Origin: Pelagibius sp037652055 | GTDB taxonomy: Bacteria > Pseudomonadota > Alphaproteobacteria > Kiloniellales > Kiloniellaceae | DNA: 64,000 nt | Assembly (NCBI RefSeq): GCF_037652055.1 | Contig: NZ_JBBKAH010000008.1 | Location: forward strand, 62,001 to 126,000 | Direction: 5' to 3' | Part shown: piece after piece, positions 33,669-43,517 of the stretch | Layout: every line of letters begins with the position of its first letter | How positions within the stretch are numbered: position 1 is the first letter of the stretch | Translations under genes and position numbers: made by a program | Notes under the pieces: model-generated | Told to the model about the DNA's origin: nothing | The model's database searches: none | Seen by the model: the letters and a program-made list of their open reading frames with translations, nothing else

Positions 33669-33719
33669 GAATTTCGGACAAACTTGCGCGGATTTCGGAC
33701 AAACCCGGAATCGCCGTTC
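33669..33719 (+). promoter_or_regulatory. 51-bp block with TTTCGGACAAA direct repeats (copy A)
   Basis: Contains TTTCGGACAAA at 33672 and again at 33693, exactly 21 bases apart (two helical turns). The whole block is 48/51 identical to the reverse complement of 37141-37191. It begins 161 bases upstream of the PEP-CTERM gene at 33830. This fits an upstream activator site bound as tandem dimers. Function is inferred from position and duplication. Confidence 0.65.
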
Positions 33720-33829
33720 AAATCGCCCTGCGAAGCCGCCACTACTCTGAGAGCTTGCCCCCGGGGGGAACCGGATCCGGGTCCGCAGGCCATGCCGTTG
33801 CGGGCATCAAGAGACGAAGGAGGGGGAAC

Positions 33830-34555
33830 ATGCATCGAAGATTCTTGCGCGGCGCCCACCACGCCGCCGTGCTCTGCGCGGGGCTGGTGCTGCCGCTGCT
33901 GCCGGCATCGGGCGCCGGCGCCGCAGTGATCTTCCAGCAGAGCGGCTCGGTGGCGTTCGGCGGGGTTGCGAGCGACTTTTCCCTGCCGAACGAGGTGGCC
34001 AACGATTTCACGCTGCAGCCGGGTGTCGCCACGATCACCGGGATCCAATGGTGGGGGCTGTACAACGGGCCGGGCGGGACGCCGCCGGCCGCCGATGCCT
34101 TCACGATCCGCCTCTTCGCCGACAGCTCGGGCGAACCGGCGGCCGCGCCGTCCTACGAATTCGCCGTCGGGAACGCCGTCGGCCGCACCGATACCGGTAT
34201 CGACACCGTGGTCGGCACACCCCACGACGTCTATGCCTATGCCATCGAACTCGCCGCGCCGCTGTCGCTCCTGGCGGACACCACCTACTGGCTGTCGATC
34301 GTGAACGACACCCCCTTGGGTTCCGCCCTGGCCTGGGCCTGGTCGGCTCCCTTCGGCGGCAGCCTGGCCCAGCGCAGCTCCGCATTGGTCTGGTCCGAGG
34401 CGAGCTTCGAAACGCTCTTTACGCTGACCGACGACCCGCTGACGACGGTGCCCGAGCCCGCGTCGCTGGCGCTGTTCGGCGCCGGGCTGGCACTGCTCGG
34501 TCCGTGGCTGGGATGGATGCGGCGGCGTCGGAAAACTGGAAACGGAAAATCATGA
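33830..34555 (+). CDS. PEP-CTERM sorting domain protein (choice-of-anchor-like)
   Basis: A 241-residue exported protein: signal peptide MHRRFLRGAHHAAVLCAGLV (cut after GAGA near 30), a beta-sandwich mature domain (NDFTLQPGVATITGIQWWG; DTTYWLSIVND) and C-terminal VPEPASLALFGAGLALLGPW followed by RRRRK. The ATG follows GGAGGGGGAAC. The next PEP-CTERM gene overlaps by four bases (ATGA) and shares the same fold (about DFTL...YWLSI...), so the two look like a tandem duplication translated together. The 51-bp repeat block lies upstream. Confidence 0.88.
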   Translation: MHRRFLRGAHHAAVLCAGLVLPLLPASGAGAAVIFQQSGSVAFGGVASDFSLPNEVANDFTLQPGVATITGIQWWGLYNGPGGTPPAADAFTIRLFADSSGEPAAAPSYEFAVGNAVGRTDTGIDTVVGTPHDVYAYAIELAAPLSLLADTTYWLSIVNDTPLGSALAWAWSAPFGGSLAQRSSALVWSEASFETLFTLTDDPLTTVPEPASLALFGAGLALLGPWLGWMRRRRKTGNGKS

Positions 34556-35232
34556 CAAGGATGTTGAAGACCGTCGTGTCGTCGGCGGCGCTGGCGCTGG
34601 GATTGTCCGTGCCGTTGTCGCTGGTGCTCGCCGCCGAGGCGCGGGCGGTGGTAGTCTACCAGTCGCCGACGATCGGCACCCCCAAGGGAAGCGGATCGGA
34701 AAGCAAGGGCGCTCTCACGGCCTTCGACGATTTCACGCTCGCGGCGCCGGCCGAGGTGAACGCGGTGTCCTGGAGCGGCAACGCCTCGACGTCGCCGTTC
34801 CGGATCGGCTTTTACGCCAACGATCCCGCCGCCTTCGCCGGGGGCGGCCCGGCCGCAGCGCCGCTGTTCGAGTTCACGGTCAACCCGGGCGGCGCGCCCG
34901 ACAGCGTGCTGCCGTTCATCATTCACTTCACGGCCGAGCTCGGCAGCGCCGTCTCCCTCGCCGCGGACACCCTCTACTGGTTGTCGATCAAAGACATCGG
35001 GGCGCCACCGTCCGGTTGGGCCTGGGCTGGCGAAGCCGGCGGCACGTCGGTCTCGCGCAACGCGGCAGGCGACTCCCTGCAGGGACTTACGCTGTTCTTT
35101 GCCCTCGAGAACAATCCGACCCGCGTGCCGGAACCGGCGTCGCTGGCGCTGTTCGGCGCCGGGCTGGCGGGACTGGTCTGGGTGAGGCGGCGGCGCGGTA
35201 TCGCGGGGGCCGCGGGGGCCGCGGGGGCCTAG
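34552..35232 (+). CDS. PEP-CTERM sorting domain protein, paralog of the preceding gene
   Basis: A 226-residue exported protein with a signal peptide (MTRMLKTVVSSAALALGLSV, cut after ARA near 32) and sorting signal VPEPASLALFGAGLAGLVWV followed by RRRRG. The mature domain parallels its upstream neighbour: AFDDFTLAAPAEVNAVSWSG and DTLYWLSIKDIG align with that gene's NDFTL and YWLSI segments. It ends in a GAAGAAGA tail encoded by a GGGGGCCGC triplet repeat. Start overlaps the previous stop. Likely cell-surface or matrix component. Confidence 0.88.
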   Translation: MTRMLKTVVSSAALALGLSVPLSLVLAAEARAVVVYQSPTIGTPKGSGSESKGALTAFDDFTLAAPAEVNAVSWSGNASTSPFRIGFYANDPAAFAGGGPAAAPLFEFTVNPGGAPDSVLPFIIHFTAELGSAVSLAADTLYWLSIKDIGAPPSGWAWAGEAGGTSVSRNAAGDSLQGLTLFFALENNPTRVPEPASLALFGAGLAGLVWVRRRRGIAGAAGAAGA

Positions 35233-35516
35233 GACTTCGAAGCGCCGCGCCGGCGCCGCGTGGCGGCGGCGCCGAGGCCGGCGGCCCTGGCGGGTTTGGC
35301 AGGTTTTGGGGGCGCGGGGCCGCTGCGCCGGCGTCAGCTGCGGCGCTGACGCACCGGCGCTGCCGAACGCGCCGGTAGAACAGGGCGCGGCGCGTCGTGC
35401 CGTTCACGGCGTGTAACGAATGCGTGATCAAGGACTTCGATGCATAATCTGCGGTTGCGCCAGGGCCGGCGCTGGCGCAGCTTCCCGCCGGGAACAAACG
35501 GGGAGGGCATCAACCC

Positions 35517-36167
35517 ATGCTGAAGAATTGTTTGACGGCGCTGGCGCTCGGCGCCGCGCTGACGGTCGCGGCCGTGCCGCTGGCCACGCCGGCCCAGGCG
35601 GTGCTGATGAACCACGGCACCGGCGGCGAATACTTCTACGATACCGAGACCGGGCTCTACTGGTGGGACCCGGCCGCCTTCGTGAACCAGTCGAAGGCGG
35701 AGATCGACGCCTATGTCGCCGCCAACACGGACTGGCAATACGCCTCCTACCAGCAGCTGCAGGCGCTGAACGGCCAGATCTCGCTGGGCGGCGTGCCGCT
35801 GGACGAGATCATCGGAAGGGAACAATTCCGGCCGGCGATCTTCGCGGACGGCACCGCGGCCGTCGGGCGGAGCTGGATCGGCTTTTACGACGGCCTCTGC
35901 CCGCTGGGGGCCTGCATCGTCGCCAACCCGAACGGCTGGATCGTCGGCACCCTGCTGACGAGGACGCCGCTGGCGTCGGATCTGACGGTGATCGGCTACA
36001 CCAGCTACCAGACTCAGGTCGACTTGGACCCGCTGCACGGCGCGTGGATCAACAGCCTGGTCGACCCCCTGGCCGCCGTCACCGAGGTGGCGGAGCCGGC
36101 GACGCTGGGCCTCTTCGCGGCCGGGCTGGCAGGGCTGGGCGTCCTGCGGCGCCGCCGGCGCGGCTGA
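35517..36167 (+). CDS. PEP-CTERM-like protein with VAEP variant signal
   Basis: A 216-residue exported protein: signal peptide MLKNCLTALALGAALTVAAV (cut after AQA near 28), a mature domain with paired GEYFYDTETGLYWWDP and DWQYASYQQLQALNG segments (DUF1566-like flavour), and two Cys (GLCPLGACIV). The C-terminal signal reads VAEPATLGLFAAGLAGLGVL then RRRRRG: the usual VPEP is VAEP, so recognition by exosortase may be altered. GGGAGGG precedes the ATG. It is convergent with the next PEP-CTERM gene. Confidence 0.83.
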   Translation: MLKNCLTALALGAALTVAAVPLATPAQAVLMNHGTGGEYFYDTETGLYWWDPAAFVNQSKAEIDAYVAANTDWQYASYQQLQALNGQISLGGVPLDEIIGREQFRPAIFADGTAAVGRSWIGFYDGLCPLGACIVANPNGWIVGTLLTRTPLASDLTVIGYTSYQTQVDLDPLHGAWINSLVDPLAAVTEVAEPATLGLFAAGLAGLGVLRRRRRG

Positions 36168-36233
36168 CACGGTCCTCGCTCTCGGGCAACGGACTCGCCA
36201 CCGCTCTCGGGCACCGCTCTTGGTGGAGGAGGG

Positions 36234-37052
36234 TCAGGATGGGGGTGAGCCGTTGCTGCGGTGGGGGCCGGCGCGCCGGCGCCGCGTGGCGGCGGCGCCG
36301 AGGCCGGCGAGGCCGAACCCGAAGAGGGCGAGGCTGGCCGGCTCCGGCACGGCCGTGACGGAGATATCCGTGATCGTGAAGAGGGTGTTGGCCGTCGCCG
36401 TGGTGCCGGTGGTGGCGCCGGTCGCGGTCATTGCGGCGAGATAGATTTGGTACACGTGGCCGGCCAGCAGAATGCCGCTCAGCGAACCCTCGAAGGATTC
36501 ATCCGTTCCGTCGCCCAGCACGCCGAACGTGAAACTCTGGTTCAGCGCATTTTCGGTGTAGTGATCGCTGTACACCAGTGACACGTCGGTGGTGTAGTCG
36601 AAGAGCCCCACGGTGAAGGCAACCCATTCCGGCTCCCCGACACCGGTAACCTGGTACTGGCCCGAGATGCTGTAGGTGCTGTCGACGTCGACCGAGAAGA
36701 GGGTGGAGTCGGTGCCGCCGTAGAGGAACGCGGCGTTGTCGCCGGCATAGCGGTGATCGAAGGCGTAGGACAGGCTGGCCACAGGGCCGCTTTGCTGAAA
36801 GCTGACCTGGAGTTCCGCGGAAGCGTCATCGACCGACCCGGTCAGGGTCGTCTGCGCGGGCATCGTTGGATCCCGATAGACCTTTCTGTCGGAATCGCCG
36901 GAGGGGCCGTAGATCGTCGCGTTGCTGTCCATGTAGACGTCCGTGAAGATGACCGCGGCGCCGGCGGCAGAGGACGCGAGGAAGAAAGGCGCGAAGACGG
37001 CGGGCGCCAGGGCGAGCCGGAGCGCCGGGCCGGATGCTTTCAGAATTTTCAT
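36234..37052 (-). CDS. PEP-CTERM sorting domain protein
   Basis: A 272-residue exported protein, signal peptide MKILKASGPALRLALAPAVF with cleavage likely after AAGA (about 34). The mature beta-rich domain has DVYMDSNATIYGPSGDSDRK, then Tyr/Thr-rich strands. The C-terminal signal is VPEPASLALFGFGLAGLGAA followed by RRRR and a 13-residue polar tail, longer than usual. Start ATG 37052 follows AAGGGGAACCGAGGC. A 51-bp repeat block (37141-37191) lies 89 bases upstream and is the inverted twin of the block before 33830. Confidence 0.88.
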   Translation of the reverse strand: MKILKASGPALRLALAPAVFAPFFLASSAAGAAVIFTDVYMDSNATIYGPSGDSDRKVYRDPTMPAQTTLTGSVDDASAELQVSFQQSGPVASLSYAFDHRYAGDNAAFLYGGTDSTLFSVDVDSTYSISGQYQVTGVGEPEWVAFTVGLFDYTTDVSLVYSDHYTENALNQSFTFGVLGDGTDESFEGSLSGILLAGHVYQIYLAAMTATGATTGTTATANTLFTITDISVTAVPEPASLALFGFGLAGLGAAATRRRRAGPHRSNGSPPS

Positions 37053-37140
37053 GCCTCGGTTCCCCTTGATAAGTCGGTTCTCTCCGGGTGATGCCGTGCC
37101 CCCCGTCAGGGCCGAGTAGAACCGCTGCGGCGGGCGCGCT

Positions 37141-37191
37141 GAACGGCAAATCCGGGTTTGTCCGAAATCCGCGCAAGATTGTCCGAAATTC
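37141..37191 (-). promoter_or_regulatory. 51-bp block with TTTCGGACAAA direct repeats (copy B)
   Basis: On the minus strand it carries two TTTCGGACAA units 21 bases apart, as in copy A at 33669-33719, differing at only three positions. It begins 139 bases and ends 88 bases before the PEP-CTERM start at 37052. The two copies point toward each other and bracket four PEP-CTERM genes. Confidence 0.65.
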
Positions 37192-37328
37192 GCGCATCGG
37201 GACGTTTCCGCCGGGGGTGGCGGGCGAGCCGGGCGCGCCTGCGACGAATTTCCAGCCTTCCCCTCGAGGGATATTCCGCTAAGGTGCGGCCTCCAAATCC
37301 CCCCGAGTGCCATCCAACCGGAGCCGCC

Positions 37329-38474
37329 ATGACCGCCCTGCTGCCGACCGTCGATCCCGATGGGCTGCTTGAATACTCCGTGGTTTTCACCGACCGCGCC
37401 CTGAACCATATGTCTCAGGCTTTCCAGGGTGTTATGCGGGATATCTCAAGCACTCTGAAAGCGGCATACAAAGCCGAAGGCGTGGCCGTGGTGCCGGGCG
37501 GCGGCACCTACGCCATGGAGGCGGTGGCGCGCCAGCTGGCCACGGACAAGAAGGTGCTGGTGATCCGCAACGGCTGGTTCTCCTACCGCTGGTCGCAGAT
37601 CTTCGAGGCCGGCAGGATCCCGGCCCAGGAGATCGTCCTGAAGGCGCGGCCGGTATCGCCCGGTCACCAGCAGGCTTTCCAGCCGGTGCCGCTGGAGGAG
37701 GCCGTGGCGGTCATCGAAAAGCAGAAGCCGGCCGTGGTCTTCGCGCCCCACGTGGAGACGGCCGCCGGCATGATCCTGCCCGACGGCTACCTCGCGGCCA
37801 TCGCGGAGGCGACCCACAAGGCGGGCGGCCTCTTCGTGCTGGACTGCATCGCCTCGGGCACCATCTGGGTCGACATGCAGGCGACCGGCGTCGACGTGCT
37901 GATCTCCGCGCCGCAGAAGGGCTGGAGCGCCTCGCCCTGCAGTGGCCTGGTCATGCTGAGCGGGCGGGCGGTCGCCGCGGTGAAGGAATCCGCCAGTTCT
38001 TCCTTCGCCTGCGATCTGAAGAAGTGGCTGGAAATCATGGAAGTGTATGAGAAAGGCGGCCACGCCTATCATGCCACCATGCCGACCGATGCCCTGCGCG
38101 GCTTCCGCGACGCCATGAAGGAGACGGAAGCCTACGGCTTTGCCAAGGTGAAGGCCGAGCAGGAGGAACTGGGGCAGAAGGTGCGCCAGCTGCTGGCCGC
38201 GCGCGGCTTCAAGTCGGTCGCCGCCGAGGGCTTCGAGGCGCCGGGCGTCGTCGTCTGCTACACCGACGACCCGGGCATCAAGACCGGCGCCAAGTTCGCC
38301 GCCGAGGGCCTGCAGACCGCGGCCGGCGTGCCGCTGATGTGCGACGAGCCCAACGACTTCCAGACCTTCCGCGTCGGCCTCTTCGGCCTCGACAAGCTGC
38401 ACAACGTCGAGCGCACCGTGCAGAACCTGGCAAAGGCGCTCGACAAGGTGGTCGGCACCGCGAACGTGCGGTAG
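37329..38474 (+). CDS. Class V aminotransferase (alanine/serine-glyoxylate type)
   Basis: PLP enzyme of 381 residues. The phosphate-binding GGGTYAMEAVARQL lies near 58, the Asp that contacts the pyridine nitrogen in GGLFVLDCIASG near 176, and the Schiff-base Lys in SAPQKGWSASPCSG near 198. It resembles the SgaA/AGXT/isopenicillin epimerase-like group that transaminates glyoxylate or small amino acids. ATG 37329 is preceded by GGAGCCGCC. A SUFU-domain gene follows after 15 bases. The exact substrates are not determined. Confidence 0.87.
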   Translation: MTALLPTVDPDGLLEYSVVFTDRALNHMSQAFQGVMRDISSTLKAAYKAEGVAVVPGGGTYAMEAVARQLATDKKVLVIRNGWFSYRWSQIFEAGRIPAQEIVLKARPVSPGHQQAFQPVPLEEAVAVIEKQKPAVVFAPHVETAAGMILPDGYLAAIAEATHKAGGLFVLDCIASGTIWVDMQATGVDVLISAPQKGWSASPCSGLVMLSGRAVAAVKESASSSFACDLKKWLEIMEVYEKGGHAYHATMPTDALRGFRDAMKETEAYGFAKVKAEQEELGQKVRQLLAARGFKSVAAEGFEAPGVVVCYTDDPGIKTGAKFAAEGLQTAAGVPLMCDEPNDFQTFRVGLFGLDKLHNVERTVQNLAKALDKVVGTANVR

Positions 38475-38489
38475 CTTCCGGCGCCGGCG

Positions 38490-39062
38490 ATGACGACATC
38501 AAAAGACCGACTGAAGCGGTTTCTCGCACGGCTCGACGGCATCTTCGGGCGTGAGCCAAAGTTTTACCCCTTCGACTCCCTGATCCCAGGTGCCCCGAAG
38601 GTGGCGGTCATGGTCTACGACGACGTCCCGGAACCCGGTTACATTACCGGGGTTACCTACGGCCTGTCGGAGGTACAGCATCCGGAGTGGCGCCTTGGCC
38701 GGCCGGAACTGATCATCTCGGTGGAGTCGACCGACACTCGCTGGCCGCTGGCGGTTGGCGAACTGGCCAACCAACTGCGGGGAGATTGCCCGTTCGCCTA
38801 CGGCGATGTCATCAACTTCGGTGAGCCCATTTCACCGGAATCGGAGATGGCAGCGTTCTTTGTTTTCGCGCCATCCATTCTGGAACGTGAGGATTTCCTG
38901 AATATTGACGTGGGCGGTCCGCAAACTTTGAGCCTCGCGGGAATGTATCCGATCTATCCCCCCGAAGTTAAGGTTATCAGGGCTGAGGGCCTCAAGGCCT
39001 TCTGGCATCACGAAAATTTCGACCCCTTTAGCGTGACCCGGCCAGGAATCACCAAGCTGTAA
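38490..39062 (+). CDS. Suppressor of fused (SUFU) domain protein
   Basis: A 190-residue soluble protein. YDDVPEPGYITGVTYGLSEV, HPEWRLGRPELIISVESTD and YGDVINFGEPISPESEMAAF follow the SUFU domain pattern. Bacterial SUFU proteins frequently act as immunity proteins in polymorphic-toxin systems, but no toxin gene is adjacent here; it lies between an aminotransferase and a racemase. Its composition is somewhat less GC-rich than its neighbours. The immunity role is therefore only a possibility. Confidence 0.75.
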   Translation: MTTSKDRLKRFLARLDGIFGREPKFYPFDSLIPGAPKVAVMVYDDVPEPGYITGVTYGLSEVQHPEWRLGRPELIISVESTDTRWPLAVGELANQLRGDCPFAYGDVINFGEPISPESEMAAFFVFAPSILEREDFLNIDVGGPQTLSLAGMYPIYPPEVKVIRAEGLKAFWHHENFDPFSVTRPGITKL

Positions 39063-39091
39063 CGGCGGGGCCGGCTGACTAAGGAGAGGGC

Positions 39092-39787
39092 ATGAAGACC
39101 ATCGGGCTCATCGGCGGCATGAGCTGGGAGAGCACCGTCGTCTACTACCAGCTGCTGAACCGCATGGCGCGCGAGCGCCTGGGCGGGCTGCACTCGGCCG
39201 AGCTGCTGCTGTGGTCCTTCGACTTCGCGGAGATCGAGGCGCTGCAGGCCGCCGGCGACTGGGAAGCGGCGACCGCGCGCATGACGGCGGCGGCCGCGGC
39301 GGTGGCGCGCGGCGGCGCCGACTGCATCGTGATCTGCACCAACACCATGCACAAGATGGCCGAGGCCGTCGAAGCGGCGGCGGGCCTGCCGCTGATTCAC
39401 ATCGCCGATGCCACGGCCTCGGCGGTGAAGGCGGCGGGTGTGAAGGCGCCGCTGCTGCTGGCGACCGGCTACACCATGGAGCAGGACTTCTACAAAGGGC
39501 GCCTGAAGGCGAAGCACGGCATCGACGTGCGGGTGCCCGATGCCGCGGGCCGCAAGCTGGTGCACGACATCATCTACGACGAACTCTGTCAGGGCATCGT
39601 CTCGGCGCCGTCCAAGGCGCGCTACCTGGCGATCGTGCAACAGGCCGTGGCGGACGGCGCCGACAGCGTCATTTTCGGCTGCACCGAGATCGATCTGCTG
39701 GTCTCGGCCGAGGATTTCGACATCCCGTCCTTCGACACCACCGAGCTGCACGCCCGCGCGGCGCTGGACTTCGCGCTGGGAGCGTGA
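39092..39787 (+). CDS. Aspartate/glutamate racemase family protein (YgeA-like)
   Basis: A 231-residue cofactor-independent racemase. It starts MKTIGLIGGMSWESTVVYYQ, the signature of the aspartate racemase/RacX group. The two catalytic cysteines lie in ICTNTMHKM (about residue 84) and FGCTEIDLLV (about residue 195). It interconverts L- and D-amino acids. AAGGAGAGGGC precedes the ATG. The nearby aminotransferase may share amino-acid metabolism, but no operon is proven. Confidence 0.87.
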   Translation: MKTIGLIGGMSWESTVVYYQLLNRMARERLGGLHSAELLLWSFDFAEIEALQAAGDWEAATARMTAAAAAVARGGADCIVICTNTMHKMAEAVEAAAGLPLIHIADATASAVKAAGVKAPLLLATGYTMEQDFYKGRLKAKHGIDVRVPDAAGRKLVHDIIYDELCQGIVSAPSKARYLAIVQQAVADGADSVIFGCTEIDLLVSAEDFDIPSFDTTELHARAALDFALGA

Positions 39788-39807
39788 AAGGCGCGGTCAT
39801 CGAGCGC

Positions 39808-39912
39808 CACCCCCACCCTAACCCTCCCCCATCCAGGGGGAGGGGATTGCTTGTTGCGGCAGCTCAGTTTGTTCCCCTTCCCCCTTGATGGGGGAAGGCA
39901 GGGAAGGGGGTG
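39808..39912. repeat. CACCCCCACCCTAACCC repeat and GGGGGA hairpins
   Basis: CACCCCCACCCTAACCCTCC followed by CCCATCCAGGGGGAGGGG, then TTCCCCCTTGATGGGGGAA: two short hairpins between the convergent racemase and NMT1-like genes. The first unit also occurs at 30520. No gene in this 154-base gap. Confidence 0.6.
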
Positions 39913-39941
39913 AAGTGGCAGCTTGCTGCCGGCTGAGGGGC

Positions 39942-40826
39942 TTACGCCGGCGGGGCGGCGCAGACGGCGTCGTAGGGGAAGCGCTCTTTGATGAGGCCGT
40001 TGTATGCGAAGACGTCGAGGGTCGCCTCGTAGGCCGGCCTGGTGATCTCCACGTGCGGCGTCCAGCAGCAGAGCCGCTGGTAGGTCGCGATGCAGTCGGC
40101 CAGCACCGCCTCACCGATCTTCGGGAAGAAGGGTTTTTCCGCCTTGGCGATCTCGGCGGCCGGCGTCTCGTTCAGGTAGGCGCGGGTCTTCCCGTAGGCG
40201 CGCACGAAGGCCTTGGCCATATCGGTCTGCAGCCACGCGCGCGTCGCCGCCAGGCTGGAAAAACCGCAGGGACCGATCTGCTTGCCGACCTGCGCCACGA
40301 TGCGGCCGATGCCGTCGGCCTCCAGCTGCTGCGGGAAGGGACCCTGCTGCTGCACGTAGGCGCCCTGGCCGTCGCGGAAGGCCTTGTCGATCTCGGCGGC
40401 GCCGCCCGGGGTGATCGGCGTGATCCTGTCGAAGTCGATGCCGGCCTTGTGGCAGGCGTAGCGGAACATGGCGCGCGGCTGGCCGCCCTTGAACATCACC
40501 ACCTCGGCGCCTTCCAACTTCTTCCAGGAGAAATCCGGGTCGGCGTCGCGCCCGGTGAGGAAGAAGCCGTCCATCTCGTTCACCTGCGCGAAATGCACGG
40601 CCGGCGGTCTGCGGCCTTCGTTCAGCGGGGTGAAGGCCTGACTGAGCGCCGACTGCACCACATGCGCCGTGCCGTTCTGCAGCGCCTCGATCGCGGAAAC
40701 GCCGGGCGGCGACACCGACCAATCCGGGGCCAGGCCCTCCGCCTTCAAAAAGCCGCCGGACATGGTGGAGATCAGCGGCGAGTAGAAGGCGGAGAACAGG
40801 GTGAACTGGATCGATATCTTTTCCAC
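39942..40826 (-). CDS. NMT1/THI5-like substrate-binding protein without signal peptide
   Basis: A 294-residue periplasmic-binding-fold protein. It starts VEKISIQFTLFSAFYSPLIS and carries AEGLAPDWSVSPPGVSAIEA and GGQPRAMFRYACHKAGID, typical of NMT1/SsuA-like ligand-binding proteins. The start is GTG 40826 with GGGGGA seven bases upstream; ATG 40844 would add six residues. In neither case is a signal peptide visible, so it would remain cytosolic unless exported otherwise. No permease or ATPase gene is nearby. Ligand unknown. Confidence 0.75.
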   Translation of the reverse strand: MEKISIQFTLFSAFYSPLISTMSGGFLKAEGLAPDWSVSPPGVSAIEALQNGTAHVVQSALSQAFTPLNEGRRPPAVHFAQVNEMDGFFLTGRDADPDFSWKKLEGAEVVMFKGGQPRAMFRYACHKAGIDFDRITPITPGGAAEIDKAFRDGQGAYVQQQGPFPQQLEADGIGRIVAQVGKQIGPCGFSSLAATRAWLQTDMAKAFVRAYGKTRAYLNETPAAEIAKAEKPFFPKIGEAVLADCIATYQRLCCWTPHVEITRPAYEATLDVFAYNGLIKERFPYDAVCAAPPA

Positions 40827-40950
40827 GGCACATCCCCCGTTCATTGCCCGCCTTGCTGGCGGGCGCTGCTGTCAGGGTAGGCGCGACGATGGTTCCAATT
40901 CAAGCGGTGGGGCCGGAGATAACCCAGGCCGGCCGTGTGCTGCGCGGCAA

Positions 40951-41238
40951 TCAGTCTTTCAGTTCGATCGGTTCGACAATGAAGCGGCCGCGGCCGCGGC
41001 GCACCGCATAGGCGCTGCCACGCGGGATGCGGACCTTGTCGATCAGCGGATCGAGCGCAGCCGCGATGAGTTCGACATTGGGATCTTCGCTGCCGTTAGA
41101 CCTGTCCTGCTGCGCGTACCACTTGGCAAAGGCGTCGTCGGCAAGCTCCGGCCCGATCGACTTGCGCAGTGCGTTCAGCTTGCGCAATTCACCCTTGGTC
41201 AGGGATTTTTCATCAACTTTCGGCGATTTCTTGGCCAT
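40951..41238 (-). CDS. Conserved hypothetical protein
   Basis: A 95-residue charged soluble protein. The N-terminal half is a Lys-rich helix (MAKKSPKVDEKSLTKGELRK; LRKSIGPELADDAFAKW), followed by ELIAAALDPLIDKVRIPRGS and a beta-like end (RGRGRFIVEPIELKD). ATG 41238 follows AGGTCCTTCA-type sequence on the complementary strand. The family is not recognised. Its upstream region is unusually AT-rich with several palindromes. Confidence 0.6.
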   Translation of the reverse strand: MAKKSPKVDEKSLTKGELRKLNALRKSIGPELADDAFAKWYAQQDRSNGSEDPNVELIAAALDPLIDKVRIPRGSAYAVRRGRGRFIVEPIELKD

Positions 41239-41474
41239 TGAAGGACCTCTGAATTTTTAGACGGGTGTGCGTTATTGCGTGTGAACTTGAAAACTTCAAG
41301 GATCAACTTTGGTGTTTGCCGACATTAAATGTCCGGCTTTCAACGCGTCACTCGCCTTAAAAGTTCAACTCTTTACGTACAGATACAACTTTGCGGCCCG
41401 CTTCAACGAGAAGAGGCGAAGGGGACGGCGCAATTTTTCGTGTCAAACGAGTGCTTGGCAGAGTCGCCTGACCT
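41239..41474. promoter_or_regulatory. AT-rich intergenic region with nested palindromes
   Basis: Contrasts with the surrounding GC-rich DNA. It holds CTTGAA-AAC-TTCAAG at 41286-41300 (perfect arms), GACAT-TAA-ATGTC at 41321-41333 (perfect arms), and repeated TCAACTTT/AGTTCAAC/ACAACTTT elements at about 41303-41395. It probably contains the promoter and operators of the 95-residue protein and the downstream end of recQ. No gene seen. Confidence 0.5.
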
Positions 41475-43301
<1,827 letters not shown>

Positions 43302-43517
43302 GGGCTGTTTCTGCCATGCCGGGCAGAGTCGGGTCCAGGGGGCAGGGTCGATTTCCGCTCGCCCTGGCCATCTCGCCAGCGGGGCCATCGGACTCACATA
43401 ACGCCTGTATCCATCCAGGATATCATCCCGGCCAAGCGAGCTTGCGGGCGCGGTCCGGGGGGACGGTTTGGAAAAGGCCGCAAGAAAAAGGGCGAATGGT
43501 TCTTGTTGGGCCGTTTC

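Noticed and set aside
33545..37328. Mobile element bounded by the inverted 51-bp blocks
   Set aside because: The interior holds only PEP-CTERM genes, with no transposase, and no target-site duplication is apparent; each block sits at promoter distance from a gene, so a regulatory reading is preferred.
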